NCBI RefSeq assembly: GCF_026213295.1
Contig: NC_079418.1
Coordinates: 7,956,806 to 8,020,805, forward strand
Reading direction: 5' to 3'
Source: Gadus chalcogrammus
Lineage: Eukaryota; Chordata; Actinopteri; Gadiformes; Gadidae
DNA: 64,000 nt
Positions 53,873 through 64,000 of the stretch are shown one piece after another; within the stretch, counting starts at the first letter, position 1, and every line of letters starts with the position of its first letter. The translations under genes were made by a program, and so were the position numbers. The notes beneath the pieces are model-generated. The model had not been told where the DNA came from and did not search any database. It worked only from the letters and a program-made list of their open reading frames with translations.

Positions 53873-54127
53873 TGTGTGTGTGTGTGTGTGTCCTGGCTTG
53901 TGTGTAAAAACACTGGCTCCGATTGGCTACCTGAGCCAATCCTAATCTCTTATCTCGTTGTTAACCCAACCGGTTCCTCCTCACTCCTCACACAATTCAT
54001 AGTAACGCACAGCATTTAACATACAGTAACTTAACGGTGTGGTAACGACGGAAACAGTAATTAGTTAGATTACCCCGTTACTGAAAAAATAACGGTGTTA
54101 TTTTAAACGGCCTTCTTACAAACACTG
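53437..54127. mobile_element. hAT non-autonomous element, 691 bp, with 8-bp target duplication (left-arm copy)
   Basis: It is bounded by CTTTTAAG at 53429-53436 and 54128-54135. The ends are CAGTGTTGGGAACGTTACTTT and the complement of AAACACTG. AGTAACT-type words recur near both ends. The centre holds a long GT microsatellite (53787-53891). It is inserted inside the integrase fragment. Confidence 0.92.
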
Positions 54128-54346
54128 CTTTTAAGGAACATCAATATTTTCCAATGCCTCAATCTGTGCAAGAAATAAAAAACGTTAGCGTCAGATAGTG
54201 TCATCGTTGCCGTCCTGCATCAAGCCAGCCACGTTATTGATGAATGAGAGGGGTGATCCTGATAATAACCAACTTGTAATTACGAAATCCTGATGTCGTA
54301 ATTATGAGATACTGATGTCGTAATTACGAGATCCTGGTGTGCTAAC

Positions 54347-54388
54347 AGCTAGATAAGGTGTGAAATTCACACCTTATCTAGCTGTGAA
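54347..54388. repeat. Perfect 20-bp palindrome
   Basis: ACAGCTAGATAAGGTGTGAA is followed immediately by its reverse complement, allowing a cruciform. It is preceded by three AGATCCTGATGTCGTAATTA-like tandem words. The mirror copy is at about 59535-59576. Confidence 0.85.
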
Positions 54389-54851
54389 ACCTTTTTTATT
54401 TGGTGAATGCTCAGCGCCACCGTTAAGAATGATCAATGGAAGCTTACTTTATTGGTTTCCAACTTCTAAAATCACTTATACTTCATTGATATAAATCATA
54501 ACCATATATACTCAAACCACTTGGGAAGATAACCAAAGAAGGCCTATCTGTCTATGTCTGTGACAGTGACAGACAATAACAAATGTGATTGTTTGACATG
54601 ATTGTGGCAAGAAAAATTCCAACCAAGGTTCGTGGAAAAACACAATCGGCCTACTGTTGTAAGTTTACTTCCGGTCCGTTGCTTCGTTGCAACCCTTTGT
54701 AATATCCACATCCCTTTAAATTGATTTAATCATTATTCTGTTACTTGTTTGGCTTTGTTACCCATCTGATTTTTATTTTAAGAGATGTAAATTAGCTTTG
54801 TCTATGCCTTATTAAGACCTTATTTATTGGACCACCTGTTTGTACACCAGT

Positions 54852-55498
54852 CAGTGTTGGATTCAATGATTCTTTTCCTTGATTCAGTTCGCGTCGGTCA
54901 GTTCGCCAAGAAGAGTTGTTCAGAATCGTTTGTTCGTTCAGTCGAGTTTCCGGTAGCGGCGAATCGTATCATGGAATGCATGGTTCTCAGCTGAGTCAGT
55001 CAGACTCAGCTCCTCCCTCATTCTCATTCTCAAACGATCGTGGAAGTCGGTCATCAAACACAACATTACAACTTCAACCAAACGCAGCGGGATGGGGGGT
55101 GGAGTTGATTATTGGATGTTTAACAATCAGCAAGATAATACACTGATTTAGCAATGGTGGTGGGGGTTCGGGTGGAGAACGAACCATGAAAGAACAAGAC
55201 AGATTGACAAGACATTCAAATATTTGATTAATCTGGCACGACACAGAAAGTACAAAGACAGCATGCATTTACCATTTCACTGATATTGAATCATATTATC
55301 GTACACTCGCTCACTATGCCTCTTACCTCTTCACCGCACAGTCGGTTCGGTGAACGAACTGCGAGTCAGAGACTAGTGGGTCTGGGAGGAGTCAAGTCTG
55401 AGAACGAATGAGACGAACGAGAGAGAAGAATCAGTTCGGTTCGTTCTTGTTAAAGATGTGTTCATTCAAACTGATTCAGTTGCGTACGACCCATCAAT
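54852..55498. mobile_element. hAT-like element, 647 bp, with 8-bp target duplication (left-arm copy)
   Basis: ACACCAGT flanks both sides (54844-54851 and 55499-55506). The left end begins CAGTGTTGGATTC. TTCGTTC/GAACGAA words are repeated near both ends. It is non-coding. In the right arm the corresponding left-end junction has one extra base (ACTAGACTGG for ACTGACTGG). Confidence 0.75.
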
Positions 55499-55739
55499 AC
55501 ACCAGTCACAAGCTCTTTGCATGACCTAAGCATGACCTTTCATGCACATTAGGTGCTTAAATCTTGTCCAGTTGGCGAAATTACCATAACCATGCCAACA
55601 AGAATGTCTGAATGAAGAATAAGATAATCCATAATGGTCTGTTATGGATAAACATCTTGTGATCTCGATCACAATGAGGTGATCATCAAGTGTTTTCATC
55701 TTTGACTAAACTCAACGGCAGCCTGTGACTGCCACCATC

Positions 55740-56310
55740 CCCGCCACCCGAGATGCCAAGGGCCGTTAATGTTCTGTGGGTGGGCAGCAGGGTCAACCTC
55801 CACCACAGCAAACACATTCTCACTCCGAGCGCGTCGATTTCTGACGAACGGTCAGTGACTTTTGCTTCAGTTTCTGACGCAAAGGGTACCCTTGCGCTGC
55901 TTTTTTAGACGCATGGGGTTTTCAACTAGTTACAATGTAACCCTTTGACGGGGGACCCGATGGCTGCACATAGAGACGCTATGAGCATTCATATCCCATT
56001 GGCTAACGGAGGACCTTGCGCTTCTTTTTCGAAGCAGGGGGTTTTCCACTCATTGCAATGTAATCCCTCCACGGCAATATATGAAGCTATGAGCATTCAT
56101 TCCATTGGCTAACGGAAGAGCCGATGGCTGCACATAGAGACGCTATGAGCATTCATCCCATTGGCTAACGGAGGACCTTGTGCTTCTTTTTTCGACGCAG
56201 GGGTTTTTCCACTCATTACAATGTAATCCCTCCACGGCAATATATGAAGCTATAAGCATTCATCCCATTGGCTAACGGAAGAGCCGATGGCTGCACAATA
56301 ACGGCGATTT
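55740..56310. repeat. Tandem GACGCAAAAGGGTACCC / TTGGCTAACGG repeats (left arm)
   Basis: GAGCGCGTCGATTTCTGACG occurs at 55828 and again at 56828. Between them CCATTGGCTAACGGA occurs four times, with ATGGCTGCACATAGAGACGC and CCTCCACGGCAATATATG blocks. It is probably one internally duplicated non-autonomous element that forms the hub of the inverted repeat. Confidence 0.75.
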
Positions 56311-56574
56311 TACAGTGACATCTGTGACATTCCTCAACATAACTACACCAACGTGTCCTTGTTAATTACACAACATGTATGGGTTAAGCCTCTGGGCATC
56401 AGTTGTCCTGTTTGGTGCTTGATTGAGAGAAACAATCGTTTTTTGATCAGTGTTGGGTAGCTGAGGTCGTTGCTATAGAGACACGTCCGTCCGTTTGTTT
56501 CACAACTGACAGAGCTGCCAAGTCTCACATTTGGCCCTGAGACACACTCATATCAACCAGTTCACACACTATCA

Positions 56575-56800
56575 CAGAGGAGGAGAAGAAGAAGAAGAAG
56601 AAAGAGAAGAAGAAGGATAATAATAATAAGAAGAAGGATAATAATAATAAGAAGGATAATAATAATAATAAGAAGAAGGATAATAATAAGAAGAAGGATA
56701 ATAATAATAATAATAATAATAAGAAGAAGGATAATAATAAGAAGAAGGATAAGAAGGATAATAATAAGAGAAGGATAATAATAAGAAGGATAGAAGAGGC
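56575..56800. repeat. AAT/AAG trinucleotide array (left arm)
   Basis: A compound (GATAATAATAAGAAG)n array of about 225 bp. The mirror at 57100-57315 has a slightly different unit count. Poly-Ile/Leu/Tyr ORFs are artefacts. Confidence 0.95.
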
Positions 56801-56930
56801 GGAGGAGGAAGGGGATGCACACTCATTCCGAGCGCGTCGATTTCTGACGAACGGTCAGTGACTTTTGCTTCAGTTTCTGACGCAAAAGGGTACCCTTGCG
56901 CTGCTTTTTTCGACGCATGGGGTTTTCAGC

Positions 56931-56967
56931 AGCCATCGGGTCCCCCGTCAAAGGGTTATTGTAACTA
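56931..56967. other. Centre (spacer) of the giant inverted repeat
   Basis: About 37-41 bp of non-palindromic sequence (CAGCCATCGGGTCCCCCGTC...) separates GGGGTTTTCA on the left from TGAAAACCCC on the right. The spacer sequence is itself a copy of the unit found at about 55955 and 57945. Confidence 0.85.
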
Positions 56968-58435
56968 GTTGAAAACCCCATGCGTCTAAAAAAGCAGCGC
57001 AAAGGTACCCTTTTGCGTCAGAAACTGAAGCAAAAGTCACTGACCGTTCGTCAGAAATCGACGCGCTCGGAATGAGTGTGCATCAGCCCTTCCTCCTCCG
57101 CCTCTTCTATCCTTCTTATTATTATCCTTCTCTTATTATTATCCTTCTTATCCTTCTTCTTATTATTATCCTTCTTCTTATTATTATTATTATTATTATT
57201 ATCCTTCTTCTTATTATTATCCTTCTTCTTATTATTATTATTATCCTTCTTATTATTATTATCCTTCTTCTTATTATTATTATCCTTCTTCTTCTCTTCT
57301 TCTTCTTCTTCTTCTCCTCCTCTGTGATAGTGTGTGAACTGGTTGATATGAGTGTGTCTCAGGGCCAAATGGTGAGACTTGGCAGCTCTGTCAGTTGTGA
57401 AACAAAACGGACGGACGTGGTCTCTATAGCAACGACCTCAGCTACCCAACACTGATCAAAAAAACGATTGTTTCTCTCAATCAAAGCACCAAACAGGACA
57501 ACTGATGCCCAGAGGCTTAACCCATACATGTTGTGTAATTAACAAGGACACGTTGGTGTAGTTATGTTGAGGAATGTCACAGATGTCACTGTAAAATCGC
57601 CGTTATTGTGCAGCCATCGGCTCTTCCGTTAGCCAATGGGATGAATGCTTATAGCTTCATATATTGCCGTGGAGGGATTACATTGTAATGAGTGGAAAAA
57701 CCCCTGCGTCGAAAAAAGAAGCACAAGGTCCTCCGTTAGCCAATGGGATGAATGCTCATAGCGTCTCTATGTGCAGCCATCGGCTCTTCCGTTAGCCAAT
57801 GGAATGAATGCTCATAGCTTCATATATTGCCGTGGAGGGATTACATTGCAATGAGTGGAAAACCCCCTGCTTCGAAAAAAGAAGCGCAAGGTCCTCCGTT
57901 AGCCAATGGGATATGAATGCTCATAGCGTCTCTATGTGCAGCCATCGGGTCCCCCGTCAAAGGGTTACATTGTAACTAGTTGAAAAACCCCATGCGTCTA
58001 AAAAAGCAGCGCAAGGGTACCCTTTTGCGTCAGAAACTGAAGCAAAAGTCACTGACCGTTCGTCAGAAATCGACGCGCTCGGAGTGAGAATGTGTTGTGC
58101 TGTGGGTGGAGGTTGACCCTGCTGCCCACCCACAGAACATTAACGGCCCTTGGCATCTCGGGTGGCGGGGATGGTGGCAGTCACAGGGCTGCCGTTGAGT
58201 TTAGTCAAAGATGAAAACACTTGATGATCACCTCATTGTGATCGAGATCACAATGAGATGTTTATCCATAACAGACCATTATGGATTATCTTATTCTTCA
58301 TTCAGACATTCTTGGTTGGCATGGTTATGGTAATTTCGCCAACTGGACAAGATTTAAGCACCTAATGTGCATGAAAGGTCATGCTTAGGTCAATGCAAAG
58401 AGCTTGTGACTGGTGTATTGATGGGTCGTACGCAA

Positions 58436-59066
58436 CTGAATCAGTTTGAATGAACACATCTTTAACAAGAACGAACCGAACTGATTCTTCTCTCTCGTTC
58501 GTCTCATTCGTTCTCAGACTTGACTCCTCCCAGACCCACTAGTCTCTGACTCGCAGTTCGTTCACCGAACCGACTGTGCGGTGAAGAGGTAAGAGGCATA
58601 GTGAGCGAGTGTACGATAATATGATTCAATATCAGTGAAATGGTAAATGCATGCTGTCTTTGTACTTTCTGTGTCGTGCCAGATTAATCAAATATTTGAA
58701 TGTCTTGTCAATCTGTCTTGTTCTTTCATGGTTCGTTCTCCACCCGGAACCCCCACCACCATTGCTAAATCAAGTGTATTATCTTGCTGATTGTTAAACA
58801 TCCAATAATCAACTCCACCCCCCATCCCGCTGCGTTTGGTTGAAGTTGTAATGTTGTGTTTGATGACCGACTTCCACGATCGTTTGAGAATGAGAATGAG
58901 GGAGGAGCTGAGTCTGACTGACTCAGCTGAGAACCATGCATTCCATGATACGATTCGCCGCTACCGGAAACTCGACTGAACGAACAAACGATTCTGAACA
59001 ACTCTTCTTGGCGAACTGACCGACGCGAACTGAATCAAGGAAAAGAATCATTGAATCCAACACTAG
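58436..59066. mobile_element. hAT-like element, 8-bp duplication type (right-arm copy)
   Basis: The reverse complement of the 54852-55498 element, again between ACTGGTGT flanks. Confidence 0.7.
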
Positions 59067-59791
59067 ACTGGTGTACAAACAGGTGGTCCAATAAATAAGG
59101 TCTTAATAAGGCATAGACAAAGCTAATTTACATCTCTTAAAATAAAAATCAGATGGGTAACAAAGCCAAACAAGTAACAGAATAATGATTAAATCAATTT
59201 AAAGGGATGTGGATATTACAAAGGGTTGCAACGAAGCAACGGACCGGAAGTAAACTTACAACAGTAGGCCGATTGTGTTTTTCCACGAACCTTGGTTGGA
59301 ATTTTTCTTGCCACAATCATGTCAAACAATCACATTTGTTATTGTCTGTCACTGTCACAGACATAGACAGATAGGCCTTCTTTGGTTATCTTCCCAAGTG
59401 GTTTGAGTATATATGGTTATGATTTATATCAATGAAGTATAAGTGATTTTAGAAGTTGGAAACCAATAAAGTAAGCTTCCATTGATCATTCTTAACGGTG
59501 GCGCTGAGCATTCACCAAATAAAAAAAGGTTTCACAGCTAGATAAGGTGTGAATTTCACACCTTATCTAGCTGTTAGCACACCAGGATCTCGTAATTACG
59601 ACATCAGTATCTCATAATTACGACATCAGGATTTCGTAATTACAAGTTGGTTATTATCAGGATCACCCCTCTCATTCATCAATAACGTGGCTGGCTTGAT
59701 GCAGGACGGCAACGATGACACTATCTGACGCTAACGTTTTTTATTTCTTGCACAGATTGAGGCATTGGAAAATATTGATGTTCCTTAAAAG

Positions 59792-60488
<697 letters not shown>

Positions 60489-60731
60489 CTTAAAAGTGAG
60501 GAGGGCATTTCTATGAGTATGTCAACATTGCGCAGACGTCTGAAGTCATTTGGACTGTTCAGGAGAAAAGCCCAGTCGGACGTGCTACACGTTGCTCTCT
60601 ACCTGCAGGAGCAGTTGAACCAGTACGGGATGCTTCATGGATACAAATGTATGCATCTGAAATGCATCCAAGCAGGCTTGGTAGTAGCTCAAACAACTAT
60701 ACGGCACCCGCTCTTAATCCTAGATCCTTGA
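60489..60731 (+). pseudogene. Integrase-type transposase fragment (right-arm copy, frame open)
   Basis: About 80 residues in one frame: SEEGISMSMSTLRRRLKSFG, LHVALYLQEQLNQYGMLHGY, KCMHLKCIQAGLVVAQTTIR and LLILDP. The pattern is that of the helical N-terminal region preceding the rve integrase core in Ginger-like transposases. The core itself is absent. The open frame here against broken frames in the left arm is informative about arm quality. Confidence 0.55.
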
Positions 60732-61046
60732 GGAGTACAGCTGAGGAAACTGAATCGTCTAACGGGCCGATTCCACCGGACGCGTTACAGCCGGCTGCGG
60801 CACATCTTGGCCGCGGTCACCGCAGTAGATATCTTCCACTCTAATCAATGAGACCATTTCCACCAGGGGCGCTGCAGAACGTCTCAAGAGCGTCCAAGGA
60901 GCGGCTCACCACGCCGCAGCGCTATCATTCCGTAGCACTTCTATTTTTGACGCAAGTCGTTGCTGAACCGCGTCAATTTCAACAGAGCAGATCGAGCCTA
61001 GGATTAAGAGCTCTGTGCAGGAAGTGAAAAAGTATAAGCCATAGAG

Positions 61047-62028
61047 CAGGGGCTTTCAAAGTGTGAGAGAGTGAGCCCCCCCTCAGAGAAAAAAAATCAG
61101 CTGAGCCCCCCCAAATAAAAAATGTTCTAAAGACCTGTGTTTTGAAAGCTATCTTAATTATTTTACACATTTTAAACATCTCTGATCATAATTTTAAAAC
61201 ATTTGAAACATATTTTTTAAACATTTGAAACATATTTTTTTAAACATTTTAAACATATTTCTGAAACATTAAAACATCTTTGTGCGTTTTTAAACACATT
61301 TCTTAACACAATTTAACAACTTTATCTAAGCATGTTTTAGCTTAACCTTTTTTAAATACTTTTGAACATCTTAATCTGTGTAAACTGCCAGTTTACACAG
61401 ATTCAATAAGGTTCCCCGACTCTGAATTTTCAGAGTCAAATCAGATCTGCTTTTTCAGTCCAGAGATTCGACTATTCGGCGGGGTTTGTTTACCGGCGTT
61501 GCTATGGTGACCTAAATTATTATAAGCAACTGAAAACGATGCCGGTTTGAAACTAAAACTGTGATTCTGAAAAAAGTATAAATGCTATAAAAATTCCGGA
61601 TAGTATTGAAGATACAAGTGTGTAGATTTGTTCAATGGTTTGAACGATGGTAAACGGTTGAAAAATGAATGAGTTACAATGTCTAGAAGTAGGTGTATCA
61701 GAATGGGCTGACGTCTTCAATGAAAACAGCTGAAAACGAAGCGGTATGAAACTAAAACTGTGATTCTGAAGAAATTTTAAATGATATTGAAATTCTGTTT
61801 AGATATTATTGAAGATACAAGTGTGTAGATTTGTTAAATGGTTTGCACGAAGATAAACGGTTGAAAATTGATTTAGTTAGGTTACTTCTACAGTTGAAGT
61901 ACGATTGATGATTTGAATCATCGACTTTCAGGTTTTTCTTCGGGTTTATTTTTTTCTCACGTCGCGCCCCCCCTGAAGAACTCTGGCGCCCCCCAGGGGG
62001 GGCGCGCCCCACAGTTTGAAAACCACTG
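61047..62028. mobile_element. hAT-like non-autonomous element (right-arm copy)
   Basis: The reverse complement of 51906-52882, with a few extra single bases and the same CAGGGGCTTTCAAAG and CTTTTGGTGACTC-type ends. Confidence 0.72.
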
Positions 62029-62136
62029 AGCATCCGGGCAATTTTCAAAATAAAACACAATACTCAGCTCACGTAGCCTATCACAACTTCACAGGTCAGC
62101 AGTCAATCAATCAAAGGGTCTCAGAGGGTCGGCAAC

Positions 62137-62277
62137 ATGGACGACGAGAGACTCATTGTCGAAGTTCAGCAACATGAAGTCATTTATGTACCAAATCATC
62201 CAATCATCCAAGGACAATGGCCGGAAGGACAAAGCGTGGCATTTAATTGCAGTAGTTTTGGGAGTGGAACACTCTCA
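62137..62277 (+). pseudogene. MADF exon fragment (right-arm copy)
   Basis: The mirror of 51669-51813, starting MDDERLIVEVQQHEVIYVP and then diverging at the altered middle segment. No donor is present. Confidence 0.65.
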
Positions 62278-64000
62278 AAAATGATGTGTTAAATAATTAC
62301 ACATTTTTTGTGTTATCACAATTTTAACACAATTTGTGTTATTTTGTGTTGTTAATGTGTTATATTACTGGAATATACTGCCCAACACAAAATGTGTTAA
62401 ATTATTGGCCAATCCCTGGTGTCCTGGATGAGCCGTTACCCTGAGAAGAGAAGTTATTTTTCTCAGCACTTCATTTTATCTTGGCGCGCACTTGAAGAAG
62501 TTGGAAGGTGGCACTGGCACACAGTGGATGTAAATGTCTGAATAAAAGGTAAGGTAGACCCATGTCTTCAGACGTATTTGTTATGTTTATTTTAAAGACT
62601 GTTGCAACTTGCAATATTGTAAAGGTTAAACGATAATAAACTAAAATAAAGTCCAGCATCGATTGTTAGCCAAGTAGCTCTAGCAGCTAGGTTATTGATA
62701 AGCAATCGTTATGCTAGACTAGTCCATGTTAAGTCAACCCTGACCTTACATTAACACACTTTGAAAAACACTGCCATACATGTAGAAACTAAAATATTCT
62801 AACGTTATGTCAACTCGTATTACTATGTGGGTAAATCCGCATTTTGGGTAAAGTTTTAGCTATGGACAGCTAACGTTAGCAAGCTGACCACATTGGTATG
62901 TATTTTAAGATAGCTAATTCAGCTAGCGAATTCGGTGGAAAGCAGCTAGAATGCTAACGCTAGAAGCTATGATTGCTAACATTACAGGCGGGAAACCTTG
63001 CTTTGTTCGTGGGAACTGGTATGACCTTGTAACAAGGTATGAAATGCTAGGGCTCAGGATGTCAAAACTACAAACTACTATCTACGTTACACATTACGAT
63101 AAGTTACAACAATATCTAACGTACTAACTACTATAAATCATGATAACCACCGTTATTGATTTAATTCACTTAACGTTAGTTGCATAGATAACGGTGACCG
63201 TTTTATTCCGAACAATCGGTGGTTACAAGCTTTAAGTGACAGTCATAACAGACATAGAACCTAAGGTCAGGTAACGTGAGTGTAGTCCTGTTTTTTATAT
63301 GCCGTTATATCGTTATTTCGTTATTTCGGCTATTTTATCGCCGATTTGATCGCAAATTGCGTTATTTCCTCCCGCCCCGAGGGTCTCTAGCCCCTATTAC
63401 AGCCTTTGAAAGATGGGATATTTCAGGGGAGGCGATCGCTCCCTGTTTACATCTGGAACATTCGCGCGACACTTCCAAAAGGCGGACCTTTATTATTATT
63501 TTCTCAAAAGGAGGACAAATGAGTGTCCGGCTTAAGGCTGCTTCTGTAGCCGGACAGGGCATTTAAAAGCCGGACTGTCCGGCCTAAAGCCGGACGAATG
63601 GCCACCCTAGCTCCAGGACATAACATTAGAACATGTTCTGTATAATCTACAAGTTAGCGATGTTGAATTAACTCAATGCATTTACCGCGCTGCCAAGGGA
63701 AAACACATTTGTATTCCGAACGTGACACTAACGTTAGTGAACACGGTTTGATGAAACGTTATTGCATGCAGTTAGACCCAGTGTTGAACTACATCTATGC
63801 ATAACGTTATGATTAGCTATCGTTTATAGTTTATAGAGTGTGTAGTTTGCTTTTTTGGGGTGCAGGTTAAGCAATAATGTGACGCATTAATGAAACGGTA
63901 ATCAATGCTGGCATTTTGATAATAGCCTAAAGTAACATTTAGTTTCTGACCAGTTCGCTAGTCACCAAGATTGTGTGTTCTTATTTTGGAAATGCTGAAT

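Larger units (their letters stand above)
49946..56930 (+). repeat. Left arm of a giant inverted repeat (at least 7.0 kb)
   Basis: Base 49946 pairs with base 64000, and the pairing continues inward to about 56930/56968 at very high identity. The arm contains, in order, a CCGGACAGTCCGGC repeat, an ACACAAAATGTGTT MITE, a MADF fragment, a 977-bp hAT-like element, an integrase fragment, a 691-bp hAT, a palindrome, a 647-bp hAT-like element, GACGCAAAAGGGTACCC repeats and an AAT/AAG array. Left-arm sequence is repeatedly one base shorter than the right at single positions. Confidence 0.95.

Noticed and set aside
56562..57455. ORFs rich in Ile, Leu, Tyr or Asn/Lys
   Set aside because: Translations of the AAT/AAG trinucleotide arrays in the two palindrome arms.

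Overview
This is animal nuclear DNA, almost certainly from a ray-finned (teleost) fish. Genes have GT-AG introns. The repeat content is typical of fish: an L2-type LINE 3' end, a 5S-rRNA-headed SINE, piggyBac, Harbinger, THAP/DDE, CACTA-like and hAT transposons, GT and AAT microsatellites, and a P2X7-like multicopy mini-gene. I find no convincing ordinary single-copy host gene. The window is a stack of mobile elements nested in one another, with one 100-N assembly gap at 47456-47555.

Layout. 1-5.9 kb: the end of an unidentified coding exon, a 66-bp minisatellite, an 800-bp MITE, a degenerate P2X7-like gene and scattered repeat modules. 6.0-8.9 kb: a frameshifted piggyBac transposon bounded by TTAA. 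9.2-10.6 kb: a second TTAA-bounded element. 12.3-17.1 kb: a roughly 1-kb inverted repeat around a hairpin-rich core, with an 88-base C run. 17.3-19.0 kb: a broken THAP/DDE transposase whose catalytic region carries a perfect 27-bp inverted duplication. 19.5-22.7 kb: tandem and palindromic repeats. 22.7-26.0 kb: two convergent L2 LINE fragments around a foldback element. 27.9-31.6 kb: a nearly complete Harbinger transposon with TAA target duplications, an intact two-exon transposase and a MADF/Myb partner gene.

32.1-46.0 kb is a CACTA/EnSpm-like transposase gene split by an endogenous retrovirus (34630-45073). The provirus has 662-bp LTRs that look identical, a 4-bp GGCT target duplication and a tRNA-Trp primer-binding site. 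Its leader holds two minisatellites. It has a gammaretrovirus-like gag and an uninterrupted env, but protease, reverse transcriptase, RNase H and the integrase catalytic core are missing. The CACTA gene also has a poly-A frameshift, a nonsense codon and a 54-bp patch of Harbinger sequence. A PB1-like second reading frame follows, and a related multi-exon gene lies on the minus strand at 48.3-49.8 kb.

49.9-64.0 kb is a giant inverted repeat: two arms of about 7 kb separated by a spacer of about 40 bp and running off the right edge. Each arm carries the same set of hAT elements, a MADF fragment and an integrase fragment. Where I compared the arms, nearly all differences are single bases missing from the left arm. 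That asymmetry raises the possibility of an assembly fold-back as well as a real palindrome.
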